Assembly: GCF_022348085.1 (NCBI RefSeq) | Contig: NZ_JAKRFN010000008.1 | Span: 1-64,000, forward strand | Reading direction: 5' to 3' | DNA: 64,000 nucleotides | Source: Mycobacterium sp. PSTR-4-N | Lineage (GTDB): Bacteria > Actinomycetota > Actinomycetes > Mycobacteriales > Mycobacteriaceae | Shown here: piece after piece, positions 26,475-35,704 of the stretch | How the letters are laid out: every line of letters begins with the position of its first letter | How positions within the stretch are numbered: position 1 is the first letter of the stretch | Notes under the pieces: generated by a model | The model's database searches: none | The model's input: the letters and a program-made list of their open reading frames with translations, nothing else | Told to the model about the DNA's origin: nothing | Position numbers and translations under genes: made by a program

Positions 26475-26536
26475 GCGATGTAATGCTCTGCTAGCGTTCG
26501 CGTTAACACCCACTACAGAACTATCGAGGGGCCGCT

Positions 26537-27172
26537 ATGAGGTACGCGATCATCGGTTCGGGCAACATCGGCTCGGCGGTGGCAGGGCACTTCGCCCGCA
26601 CCGGCATCGACGTCGCCGTCGCTGCCTCCCGCGGTCCCGAGACCGTCGCGCCGCTCGCGCAGCGTCTCGGGTCGCATGTGGTTCCGTCGGAGATCTCCGA
26701 CGCCTTGGCCGCCGATGTGGTGGTGCTCGCGGTCCCGTTCGATGCGGTGCAGCAGCTCGTCGGCCAGGTATCGGACTGGTCCGGCCGGATCATCGTCGAC
26801 GCCACGAATGCCATTGACTACAGAGATTTCTCGCCAGCCGACCTCGGCGGGCGAGCATCATCGGATCTGGTCGGGGAATGGGCGAGCGGCGCCCGCGTGG
26901 TGAAGGCCTTCGGGCACACCTGGGCCAATGTGCTCGCCCGTGAGCCTGAGGACGGCCGGGGCGGGCGGCGAGTGCTGTTCCTCTCCGGCAACCACCCCGC
27001 CGCCAATGCCGAGGTGGCAGCGCTCATCGAGCGGTTCGGTTTCGAGCCGATCGATCTGGGCCGCAATGACGCCGGCGGGCTGCTGCAGCAGTTCGGCGGA
27101 CCGCTGACCACTCGCAGCTTCATCTCGCAGGCGATCGGGGGAGCGTCACCGGCGGAGATGGACCTGGTGTAG
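26537..27172 (+). CDS. NADPH:F420 oxidoreductase-like (NADP-binding) protein
   Basis: A 211-residue protein beginning MRYAIIGSGNIGSAVAGHFA (GxGxxG NADP pocket), with AVAASRGPET (Arg after Ser as for NADP), VVVLAVPFDAV, IVDATNAID and VVKAFGHTWANVL, the pattern of F420-dependent NADP reductases and related NADP_oxidoreductase proteins. It may exchange hydride between F420H2 and NADP. Start ATG has GAGGGG at good spacing. It follows the NTF2-like gene by 62 nt. Confidence 0.8.
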   Translation: MRYAIIGSGNIGSAVAGHFARTGIDVAVAASRGPETVAPLAQRLGSHVVPSEISDALAADVVVLAVPFDAVQQLVGQVSDWSGRIIVDATNAIDYRDFSPADLGGRASSDLVGEWASGARVVKAFGHTWANVLAREPEDGRGGRRVLFLSGNHPAANAEVAALIERFGFEPIDLGRNDAGGLLQQFGGPLTTRSFISQAIGGASPAEMDLV

Positions 27173-27195
27173 CTGTCTGCGCACGCTGGGTCGTT

Positions 27196-27257
27196 GGCGA
27201 GCGCACGCTGCGGCACACGACACGCGGGGTCGGGGTGTACAGACGCGCGCGCTCGCC
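27196..27257. repeat. Palindromic intergenic repeat, copy 2
   Basis: GGCGAGCGC (27196-27204) pairs with GCGCTCGCC (27249-27257). The inside resembles copy 1, with CACGACACGCGG and a GTGTACAGACGCG stretch. It lies between convergent genes and could also work as a terminator hairpin. Confidence 0.6.
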
Positions 27258-27266
27258 GAAACGGGG

Positions 27267-28256
27267 CTACCGGACGTGGATGGTGTGGTCGGTGCGGGGG
27301 ATCAGCTCACCGATGACGGGGGCGCCCGGGATCTCGCCCGCGATCAGCAGGCCGCCCGAGGTCTGTGCGTCGGCCAGCAGCAGCGCCTCGTCCTCGCTCA
27401 CCGACAGCTCGATGTGCGGACGCACCCACTCCAGGTTGCGCCGGGTGCCGCCGCTGACATACCCGTCGCGCAGCGCCTCCCGGGCGCCGTCGAGATACGG
27501 CACCGCCGCCGCGTCGAGCACGGCCGTCACCCCGCTGGCGCGCGCCAGCTTGTGCAGATGTCCGAGCAACCCGAACCCCGTCACATCGGTGGCGCAGCGG
27601 ACACCGGCGTCCAGGGCTGCCTGAGAGGCCTCGGCGTTCAGCGTCGTCATCGCCTGGATCGCCTGTTCGAAGCGTTCGCCGGTGTTCTTGTGGCGGCTGT
27701 TGAGCACGCCGACGCCCAGCGGCTTGGTCAGCGACAGCGGTACGCCTGCGACGCCGGCGTCGTTGCGCAGCAACCGATTCGGATCAGCGATGCCGGTGAC
27801 CGCGAGGCCGTACTTCGGTTCGGGGTCGTCGACGCTGTGCCCGCCGGCGAGGTGACAGCCCGCCTGCACGCAGACGTCCATGCCGCCGCGCAGGGTCTCG
27901 GCGGCCAACTCGAACGGCAGCACGTCCCGCGGCCAGCCCAGCAGGTTGACCGCCACCACCGGCCGGCCGCCCATCGCGTACACGTCGGAGAGGGCGTTGG
28001 CCGCCGCGATGCGGCCCCAGTCGTAGGCGTCGTCGACCACGGGGGTGAAGAAGTCCGTCGTCGCGATCAGCGCGGTGCCGCCCTCGATCCGGACCGCCGC
28101 GGCGTCGTCGCCGTCGTCCAAGCCGACCAGCAGCTCGCCGAGCGGGTTCACCGGCGTCTGATGCTGGAGCCCGCGGACCACTTCTTCCAGCTCGCCGGGC
28201 GGGATCTTGCAGGCACAACCGCCGCCGTGGGCGTACTGCGTGAGCCGGTGCGTCAT
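27267..28256 (-). CDS. selD: Selenide, water dikinase
   Basis: A 329-residue enzyme making selenophosphate from selenide and ATP, the selenium donor for Sec-tRNA. The N-terminus has GGGCACKIPP, the active-site loop: Cys rather than Sec occupies the catalytic position (Cys16 here). Glycine-rich ATP-binding segments (TTDFFTPVVDD, NALSDVYAMGGRP) and the C-terminal TSGGLLIA loop are present. ATG codons at 28256 and 28265 are both possible. It is divergent from selC/selA across about 40 nt. Confidence 0.93.
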   Translation of the reverse strand: MTHRLTQYAHGGGCACKIPPGELEEVVRGLQHQTPVNPLGELLVGLDDGDDAAAVRIEGGTALIATTDFFTPVVDDAYDWGRIAAANALSDVYAMGGRPVVAVNLLGWPRDVLPFELAAETLRGGMDVCVQAGCHLAGGHSVDDPEPKYGLAVTGIADPNRLLRNDAGVAGVPLSLTKPLGVGVLNSRHKNTGERFEQAIQAMTTLNAEASQAALDAGVRCATDVTGFGLLGHLHKLARASGVTAVLDAAAVPYLDGAREALRDGYVSGGTRRNLEWVRPHIELSVSEDEALLLADAQTSGGLLIAGEIPGAPVIGELIPRTDHTIHVR

Positions 28257-28296
28257 GGCCTCCATGCTGCCCTGCCATGATGGACGGGTGGCACAG

Positions 28297-28391
28297 GGAG
28301 GCGTATCCGGTCTGGTGACCGGCCCGATCTTCAAAATCGCTGAGCGGCAGTTCCTGTCGCTGGCGGGTTCGATTCCCGTCCGCCTCCGCCA
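28297..28391 (+). tRNA. selC: tRNA-Sec (UCA anticodon)
   Basis: A 95-nt tRNA with encoded CCA at 28389-28391. Acceptor GGAGGCG pairs with CGCCTCC (28381-28387). The 6-bp D stem is CCGGTC/GACCGG (28307-28312/28317-28322). The anticodon loop is CTTCAAA with TCA at 28331-28333. The long variable arm AGCGGCAG/CTGTCGCT and the TTCGATT T-loop are as expected. The eighth acceptor position (T28304/C28380) is unpaired, where tRNA-Sec usually has eight pairs. Location between selD and selA confirms identity. Confidence 0.95.
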
Positions 28392-28399
28392 CGGTGACC

Positions 28400-29680
28400 A
28401 TGAGTGACCCCCGGCGGCGGGTCCCGCGCACCGACGCCGTGCTCGCCGATCCGCGGCTGGTCGCGGCGGCCGAGCGTGTGGGCCGCGTGCTGGTCAAGAG
28501 CGTGGTGGCCGACGCGCAGCAGCGGGCCCGCGCCGGGGAGATCGACCCCGAGCAGGTCGCCGACCACGCCGTCGCATCCTTGCCGGCGAGCGCGGCCACC
28601 TTGCGGCCCGTCATCAACGCGACCGGCGTGGTCGTGCACACCAACCTGGGCCGCGCGCCGCTGTCGCAGGCCGCTGTCGACGCCGTGACCACCGCCAGCG
28701 GCGCCACCGACGTCGAGTTCGACCTCGCGACCGGGCGCCGGGCCCGCCGCGGCCGGGGCGCGCTGGCGGCGCTGGCTGCCGCGGTGCCCGCCGCCGAGGC
28801 CGTCCACGTCGTCAACAACAACGCCGCGGCTCTGCTGCTGACCGCGATGACGCTGGCGCCGGGCAAGGAGATGATCGTCAGCCGCGGCGAGCTGATCGAG
28901 ATCGGCGACGGCTTCCGGCTGCCCGAGCTGATGACGTCCACCGGCGCCCGCATCCGCGAAGTCGGCACCACCAACCGCACGCACCTGCGCGACTACGCCG
29001 ACGCCATCGGACCCGACACCGGCTTCATCCTCAAGGTCCATCCGTCGAACTATCACGTCAGCGGGTTCACCTCGACGGTGTCGGTGCGTGACCTCGCGAC
29101 GCTCGACGCGACCCTGGTGGTCGACATCGGCTCGGGCCTGCTGAGCCCCCACCCGCTGCTGCCCGACGAACCCGACGCCGCGACCGTCCTGCGCCACGGC
29201 GCCGACCTGGTGACCGCCAGCGGCGACAAACTGCTCGGCGGGCCGCAGGCAGGGCTGCTGTTGGGTGCCGCCGAGCTGATCGAGCGGCTGCGCCGCCACC
29301 CCGCGGCCCGCGCGCTGCGCGTCGACAAGCTGACGCTGGCCGCGCTGGAGGCCACGCTGGTCGGACCGCCGACGCCCGTCGCGCAGGCGCTGACCGCCGA
29401 CGTGGCCGAGTTGCGTGCCCGGGCCTCGGCATTGGCGGCCCAGCTGCCCGGAGCCGAGGTCGTCGAGTGCATGTCGGCGGTGGGTGGCGGCGGCGCGCCG
29501 GATGTCGAATTACCCAGCGCCGCAATCGCTCTGCCCGAGCACTATGCAGCCACATTGCGGACCGGTGAGCGCGCGGTGGTGGGACGCATCGAAGACGGCC
29601 GCTGCCTGCTCGACCTGCGCACGGTCGCGCCCGACGACGATGCGGCGCTGCTCGCGGCGGTCCAGGCATGTACGTCATAG
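28400..29680 (+). CDS. selA: L-seryl-tRNA(Sec) selenium transferase
   Basis: A 426-residue PLP enzyme converting Ser-tRNA(Sec) to Sec-tRNA(Sec) with selenophosphate. It has the RPVINATGVVVHTNLGRAPL block, KVHPSNYHVSGF, VVDIGSGLL, and the PLP-lysine motif SGDKLLGGPQAG (Lys277). A GTG at 28394 is an alternative start. The ATG begins only 8 nt after the CCA of selC, so the gene has almost no leader of its own and is probably expressed from the tRNA transcript. Its end overlaps selB by 13 nt. Confidence 0.93.
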   Translation: MSDPRRRVPRTDAVLADPRLVAAAERVGRVLVKSVVADAQQRARAGEIDPEQVADHAVASLPASAATLRPVINATGVVVHTNLGRAPLSQAAVDAVTTASGATDVEFDLATGRRARRGRGALAALAAAVPAAEAVHVVNNNAAALLLTAMTLAPGKEMIVSRGELIEIGDGFRLPELMTSTGARIREVGTTNRTHLRDYADAIGPDTGFILKVHPSNYHVSGFTSTVSVRDLATLDATLVVDIGSGLLSPHPLLPDEPDAATVLRHGADLVTASGDKLLGGPQAGLLLGAAELIERLRRHPAARALRVDKLTLAALEATLVGPPTPVAQALTADVAELRARASALAAQLPGAEVVECMSAVGGGGAPDVELPSAAIALPEHYAATLRTGERAVVGRIEDGRCLLDLRTVAPDDDAALLAAVQACTS

Positions 29681-31350
29681 CGACGGCGGGCCATGTCGAC
29701 CACGGCAAATCCACTCTGGTGGAACGACTCACGGGTATGTGGCCCGACCGGCTCGCCGAAGAGCAGCGCCGCGGCCTGACCATCGACCTCGGTTTCGCGT
29801 GGGCCGACATCGAGGGCCGAGAGATCGCGTTCGTCGACGTGCCCGGCCACGAGCGCTTCGTCGGGAACATGCTGGCCGGCGTCGGACCCGTCCCGGCGAT
29901 CATGTTCGTCGTCGCCGCCACCGAGGGCTGGATGCCGCAGTCCGACGAGCATGCGGCGGCGCTGCGCGCCCTCGGCGTGCGGCACCTGCTGGTCGTGATC
30001 AGCAAGGCCGACCTGGCCGATCCCGCGCCAGCCATCGCGCAGGTGCGCCAGCAGCTTCCCGGCGCGACCATCGTGGTCGGCACCGACATCGACGCGGTGC
30101 GACGGGAACTCGTCGCACTGGTGGATCGGCTGCCAGCGCCGGACACCGACGCCGACGTGCGGTTGTGGGTGGACCGCTCGTTCACGGTGCGCGGTGCCGG
30201 CACCGTCGTGACGGGCACGCTCGCGGCCGGCACCATCCGAGTCGGCGACGAGCTGGTGCACGACGGGCGGCGCGTCACCGTCCGCGGGATTCAGTCGTTG
30301 GGCCGCGATCGCGCCGACGTGGGCGCGGTGGCGCGCGTCGCGGTCAACCTGCGCGGCGTCGACCACCACGACATCGCCCGGGGTGACACCCTGTGCACGC
30401 CGGGTGCGTGGCGGGACACCGGTGAGATCGACGTCGCGCTGCGTGCGGCCGGGAAACTGCAGCAGGAGCTGGTTCTGCACATCGGGTCGGCGGCGGTGCC
30501 CGTGCACGTGCGACCGCTCGGTGACGCCGGGGCGCGGCTGCGCCTGTCGAAGCCGCTGCCACTGCGCATCGGCGACATCGGGCTACTGCGCGACCCGGGC
30601 GAACACCGCATCGCCGCCGGGATCGAGGTGCTCGACGTCGCGCCGGCGCCGTTGCGACGCCGCGGCGACGCCCGTGCCCGCGCCGCCGAGTTGAGCACCG
30701 GCCGAGTGCACCCCCCGGTGTGTGCTCGCGAGGACGATCTGCGCGCCATGGGCTTCACGACAGACGGCGAGCGCGTGGGGGAGTGGGTGGTCGACGCGAC
30801 GTGGTGGGCGCGTCAGCGTGAGCACCTGGTGAGCGCTGTCGCGCGCTGGTCCGCCGGACACGACATCGCCGCGGGCATACCCGTCGAGGAGCTGCGCCGT
30901 GCACTCGACCTGCCGGCCATCGACCTCGTGACCGCGTTGGGCGCAGGCACCGGACTCGAGTTCGCCGACGGCCGGGTCCGTCAACCCGGCGCCGCGCTGC
31001 CCGACCGCGTCGAGAAAGCGGTGGGCACCCTCGAGGAGTGGCTGGCCGCCGAACCGTTCCGCGCGCCGGACGCCGACGAGCTCGCCGAGCTGAGGCTCGG
31101 GCCGAAGGAGCTGGCCGCCGCGGTGCGGGCGGGCCGGCTGGTCAAGATCGCCGACGGTGTGGTGCTCGGCCCGCAGGCCTACGAGCAGGCGGCCCAGATC
31201 CTGGCCGGGGTGGCGCAGCCGTTCACCGTCGCCGATGCCAAACGCGCGCTGGACACCACCCGCCGCGTCGCCGTCCCGCTGCTCGAGGCACTCGACGCGC
31301 GCGGGATCACCCGACGCCGTCCCGACGGGACGCGCCATCTGACTCGGTGA
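29668..31350 (+). CDS. selB: Selenocysteine-specific elongation factor
   Basis: A 560-residue GTPase delivering Sec-tRNA to UGA codons flagged by a SECIS hairpin. It starts directly with the G-domain: GHVDHGKST (P-loop, 8-16), RGLTIDLGF switch, DVPGHE, and ISKAD in place of NKxD. EF-Tu-like beta domains follow, then a C-terminal part with winged-helix-like repeats (about 370-560) that bind the mRNA hairpin. ATG at 29668 overlaps selA. The 3' end overlaps the convergent terC gene by 44 nt. Confidence 0.93.
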   Translation: MYVIATAGHVDHGKSTLVERLTGMWPDRLAEEQRRGLTIDLGFAWADIEGREIAFVDVPGHERFVGNMLAGVGPVPAIMFVVAATEGWMPQSDEHAAALRALGVRHLLVVISKADLADPAPAIAQVRQQLPGATIVVGTDIDAVRRELVALVDRLPAPDTDADVRLWVDRSFTVRGAGTVVTGTLAAGTIRVGDELVHDGRRVTVRGIQSLGRDRADVGAVARVAVNLRGVDHHDIARGDTLCTPGAWRDTGEIDVALRAAGKLQQELVLHIGSAAVPVHVRPLGDAGARLRLSKPLPLRIGDIGLLRDPGEHRIAAGIEVLDVAPAPLRRRGDARARAAELSTGRVHPPVCAREDDLRAMGFTTDGERVGEWVVDATWWARQREHLVSAVARWSAGHDIAAGIPVEELRRALDLPAIDLVTALGAGTGLEFADGRVRQPGAALPDRVEKAVGTLEEWLAAEPFRAPDADELAELRLGPKELAAAVRAGRLVKIADGVVLGPQAYEQAAQILAGVAQPFTVADAKRALDTTRRVAVPLLEALDARGITRRRPDGTRHLTR

Positions 31351-32338
31351 CGTTCTTGTGGGTTGCGCGCAGCGATCCCGGATGTGCCTTCGCGCTCGGA
31401 TCCTTGCGAGTCTTGGCCAGGCTGGCGATGGTGGTGACGGCGAGGATCACGACGATCACCACCAGGCTCAGATAGGTGTTGACCTCGGGGATGTTCGGGT
31501 TGATGTCGACGTGGCCCCAGTGCAGCACCAGCTTCACCCCGATGAACGCCAGGATGATCGCCAGGCCCGTCGACAGGTACACCAACCGATCCAGCAGGCC
31601 CTTGACGAGGAAGAACAGCGCCCGCAAACCCAGCAGCGCGAAGGCGTTGGCCGCGAACACGATGTAGGCCTCGGACGTGACGCCGAAGACCGCGGGAATC
31701 GAGTCCAGCGCGAACAGCAGGTCGACGCTGCCGATCGCGATCAGCACCGCGAGCATCGGGGTGGCCATCCGGCGGCCCTGCACACGGGTGAGCAGCTTGC
31801 CGCCGTCGTAGTCGTCGCTCAGCGGCAGGAACTTCCGCGTCGCCTTGATCATGATGTTGTTCTCGACGTCGGGGTCCTCGTCGCGGTGCCGGAACAGCTG
31901 CACCGCGGTCAGGATCAGCAGGATGCCGAAGATCAGGAACATGAACGAGAACAGCGACAGCAGCGTGGCGCCGATCGCGATGAAGATCGCGCGCATGATC
32001 AGCGCCAGGATGATGCCGAACGTCAGCACCTTGTGCTGATGCTCCTCCGGCACGGCGAAGGTCGCCATGATGATGACGAAGACGAAGAGGTTGTCGACCG
32101 ACAGGCTCTTCTCGACGATGTAGCCGGCGAAGTACTGCGTGCCGAAGTCGGTGCCGTAGGTGGCCATGAACCACACACCGAACCCGATGGCGACGGCGAT
32201 GTAGAACACCGACCACGCGGTCGCTTCCCGGAATCCGACGCGGTGGGGTCGGAGCGCGGCAAGGATCAAGTCGACGGCGAGCAGGGCGACAATCAGGCCG
32301 ATCGTCACCCCCCAGGTCAGCAGGCTGATCTCGAGCAT
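31307..32338 (-). CDS. TerC-family integral membrane protein
   Basis: A 343-residue protein with about nine membrane helices. It has the TerC signatures: VEKSLSVDNLFVFVIIM with conserved acidic residue in the membrane, IFIAIGATLL, VLIAIGSVDLLFALDSIPAV and the FALLGLRALFF helix. TerC/Alx proteins are linked to tellurite resistance and Mn2+ efflux, with roles at membrane-insertion sites. The ATG at 32338 has AAAGGG upstream; a much longer open frame upstream runs antisense to fdhA and is a shadow. Confidence 0.9.
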   Translation of the reverse strand: MLEISLLTWGVTIGLIVALLAVDLILAALRPHRVGFREATAWSVFYIAVAIGFGVWFMATYGTDFGTQYFAGYIVEKSLSVDNLFVFVIIMATFAVPEEHQHKVLTFGIILALIMRAIFIAIGATLLSLFSFMFLIFGILLILTAVQLFRHRDEDPDVENNIMIKATRKFLPLSDDYDGGKLLTRVQGRRMATPMLAVLIAIGSVDLLFALDSIPAVFGVTSEAYIVFAANAFALLGLRALFFLVKGLLDRLVYLSTGLAIILAFIGVKLVLHWGHVDINPNIPEVNTYLSLVVIVVILAVTTIASLAKTRKDPSAKAHPGSLRATHKNVTESDGASRRDGVG

Positions 32339-32440
32339 GCACCCTTTGTACCTGAGAGTCGGCGGTAGATCGGCTGAGAAGCGGGTACCCCGGGTTGCCA
32401 TCGCCCGACGGCGACGATTGGATGGACGCGGAGGTGACGG

Positions 32441-35400
32441 GTGGACATCAAGGGCTTGTTCCAATCGTGGCCGGTGTATCGGCAACTCACCGGGGACGAC
32501 AAACTCGGCCGCGGCAGAGCCGCCCAGTCCCCGCGCTCCCTGACCCTGACTCCCCGCACCGCCGAAGCCGACCACGTCGCACACTCGGTGTGCCCGTTCT
32601 GCGCCGTCGGCTGCGCGCAGAAGGTGTACGTCAAAGACGAGAAGGTCGTGCAGATCGAGGGCAATCCCGACAGCCCGATCTCGCGCGGCCGGCTCTGCCC
32701 CAAGGGGTCGGCCAGCAAGCAGCTGGTCACCGGGCCGCAGCGGCTGACCACGGTGCGCTACCGCGCCCCCTACGCCACCGAATGGCAGGACCTCGATCTC
32801 GAGACCGCGATGACCATGGTCGCCGACCGGGTGCTCGACGCGCGGGAGAAGGGCTGGCAGCAGTTCGACTCCGATCGCAACACGCTGCGCCGCACGATGG
32901 GACTGGCCAGCCTCGGCGGTGCCACGCTGGACAACGAAGAGAACTATCTGATCAAGAAGTTGTTCACCGCGCTGGGCGCACTTCAGATCGAGAACCAAGC
33001 GCGTATTTGACACAGCGCCACGGTTCCCGGTCTGGGGGCCTCCTTCGGTCGCGGCGGAGCGACGGACTATCAGCAGGACCTCGTCAACTCGGACTTCATC
33101 GTCATCATGGGGTCGAACATGGCCGAGGCGCACCCGGTCGGATTCCAGTGGGTGATGGAGGCCAAGGCGCGCGGGGTCAAGGTCGTGCACATCGATCCGC
33201 GGTTCACCCGCACCAGCGCGGTCGCCGATCAGCATGTGCCGCTGCGCGCCGGCAGTGACATCGCGTTCCTGGGCGGAGTGATCAACTACATCCTGTCCAA
33301 CGAGCTCGACTTCCGCGAGTACGTGACGGCGTACACCAACGCGTCGTTCCTGATCGACGAAAACTTCTGCGACACCGAGGATCTCGACGGACTGTTCTCC
33401 GGGTACGACGACGAGACCGCCTCCTACGACGCGTCGAGTTGGCGCTATGAGGCCACCGGGTACGACGCCGACAACGTCGGCGAGAAGGAGCGCGCGTCGT
33501 CGGATCAGCAAGGGTCCGGTGGCGCGCCGCTCGAAGGCGGCGCCGGCGACATCCCGTCCGACCCGACGCTGCAGCACCCGAGGTGCGTGTACCAGATCCT
33601 CAAACGGCACTACGCCCGCTACACCCCGGAGATGGTCGAGCGAGTCTGCGGCGTGCCCGCCGATCAGTTCCTGGCGATCGCCAAGGCGTGGACGGAGAAC
33701 TCGGGCCGCGAGCGGACCGCCGCGCTGATCTACAGCGTGGGCTGGACGCAGCACTCGGTGGGCGCGCAGTACATCCGTGCCGGCTCGATCATCCAATTGC
33801 TGCTGGGCAACATCGGCAGGCCCGGGGGCGGCATCATCGCGCTGCGCGGTCACGCGAGCATCCAGGGCTCCACCGACGTCCCCACGCTGTTCAACCTGCT
33901 GCCCGGCTACCTCGCGATGCCCAAAGCCGGCGACGCCACGCTCTCGGACTACCTGGAGCGCATCATGGCGCGCAACCAGAAAGGCTTCTGGCGCAACGCG
34001 GATGCGTACATGATCTCGTTGCTCAAGGAGTACTGGGGCGAGCACGCGACGGCCGACAACGACTACTGCTTCGATTACATGCCGCGCATCAACGGCGACC
34101 ACGGCACCTACCGCACCGTGATGGACATGGTGGACGGCAAGGTGTTCGGCTACTTCCTGCTGGGCCAGAACCCGGCGGTGGGGTCGGCGCACGGACGGCT
34201 GCAGCGGCTCGGCATGGCCAACCTCGACTGGCTGGTGGTGCGCGACCTGGTCGAGATCGAGAGTGCGTCGTTCTGGAAAGACGGGCCGGAGATCGAGACC
34301 GGGGAGATCTCGCCGCAGACGTGCCGCACCGAGGTGTTCTTGTTCCCGGCCGCCTCGCACGTCGAGAAGGCCGGCACGTTCACCCAGACCCAGCGGATGC
34401 TGCAGTGGCGCGAGAAGGCGGTCGAACCGCCCGGCGATGCGCGCTCGGAGCTGTGGTTCTTCTACCACCTGGGCCGCATCCTGCGCGAAAAGCTGGCCGG
34501 CTCAACCGATGAGCGCGACCGCCCGCTGCTGGACCTGTCGTGGGACTACAAGATGGAGGGCGACGAGCCCGACGGGGCGGACGTGCTGCGCCGCATCAGC
34601 GGCGTCGACCTGTCCACCGACCGTGCGGTCAACGGCTACACCGAGCTCAAGGCCGACGGATCGACGATGTGCGGCTGCTGGATCTACAGCGGTGTGTACG
34701 CCGACGAGGTCAACCAGGCCGCGCGCCGCAAACCCCACACCGAGCAGGGGCCCTACGACAACGAGTGGGGCTGGACCTGGCCGATGAACCGTCGCATCCT
34801 CTACAACCGCGCGTCGGCCGATCCGCAGGGCAGGCCCTGGAGCGAGCGAAAAGCGTTGGTGTGGTGGGACGCTGAGCACAACGAGTGGACGGGCCACGAC
34901 GTACCGGATTTCGAGAAGAACAAGGCGCCCGACTACCGGCCGCCCGACGGGGCCGTCGGCGTCGAGGCGCTGCGCGGCGACGATCCGTTCATCATGCAGG
35001 CCGACGGCAAGGGGTGGCTGTTCGCGCCCGACGGCGTGCAGGACGGTCCCATGCCGACGCACTACGAGCCCCACGAGTCACCGGTGCGCAACGCGCTGTA
35101 TGCCCAGCAGGGCAACCCGGCGCGCAAAGTCTATGGCCGAGCGGACAATCCGTCGAACCCGTCACCGCCGGAGGCGCACGGTGAGGTGTTCCCGTTCGTG
35201 TTCACCGCGGCACGACTGACCGAGCATCACACCGCCGGTGGCATGAGCAGGCAGCTGCCGTATTTGGCCGAGCTGCAGCCCGAACTGTTCGTCGAGGTGT
35301 CCCCGGAGCTCGCCGAGATCCGCGGGCTCACGCACATGGACTGGGCGCACGTGGTGACCAGCCGCGCCGCGGTCGATGCGCGAGTGTTCGTCACCAGCCG

Positions 35401-35704
35401 GATGCGGCCGCTTCGCGTGGAAGATCACGTGGTGCACCAGATCTGGATGCCGTATCACTGGGGCAACAAGGGCCTGGTCGACGGGGACGTGGTCAACGAC
35501 CTGCTCGGGGTGGTGGCCGATCCGAACGTGTTCATCCAGGAGAGCAAGGTCTCGACCTGCGACATCCAACCCGGCCGCCGGCCCAGGGGCGCCGCGCTGC
35601 TGGAGTACCTGCACCAGTACCGGAATCGGGCGCAGATCACCGCGGAGACCGGTACCGACCTGGACACGACGCAGCCGTCCCGCGACCACACCGAGGAGAG
35701 GTGA
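32441..35704 (+). CDS. fdhA: Selenocysteine-containing formate dehydrogenase, catalytic subunit
   Basis: A single 1087-residue reading frame if the in-frame TGA at 33008-33010 is read as Sec190. Before it: an N-terminal [4Fe-4S] motif C51-x2-C54-x3-C58-x27-C86, then NQARI-Sec-HSATVPGLGASFGRGG, the standard catalytic context of selenocysteine formate dehydrogenases. After it come molybdopterin-domain features (GSNMAEAHPVGFQW, GNIGRPGGG, HASIQGSTD) and a C-terminal dinucleotide-binding domain. It oxidises formate to CO2 (or the reverse) at Mo/W-bis-MGD. No Tat signal is visible, so a cytoplasmic location is likely. GTG start with GGAGGTGA. A bSECIS-like hairpin and selDCAB nearby support Sec insertion. 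Confidence 0.93.
33008..33040 (+). promoter_or_regulatory. Sec UGA codon and bSECIS-like hairpin
   Basis: The TGA at 33008-33010 is followed 18 nt later by an apical loop GGTCT (33029-33033) closed by a 7-bp stem GGTTCCC/GGGGGCC (33022-33028/33034-33040, two G-T pairs). The loop sequence and the 18-nt spacing match the E. coli fdhF element as I remember it. It is the predicted SelB docking site. Confidence 0.85.

Noticed and set aside
33008..33010. Stop codon interpreted as a frameshift or pseudogene in fdhA
   Set aside because: No frame change occurs, the flanks are the conserved Sec context of formate dehydrogenases, a bSECIS-like hairpin follows and selDCAB are adjacent.
32339..34468. Upstream two thirds of a 1053-codon minus-strand frame ending in terC
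   Set aside because: Only the last 343 codons have TerC similarity; the rest is antisense to fdhA.
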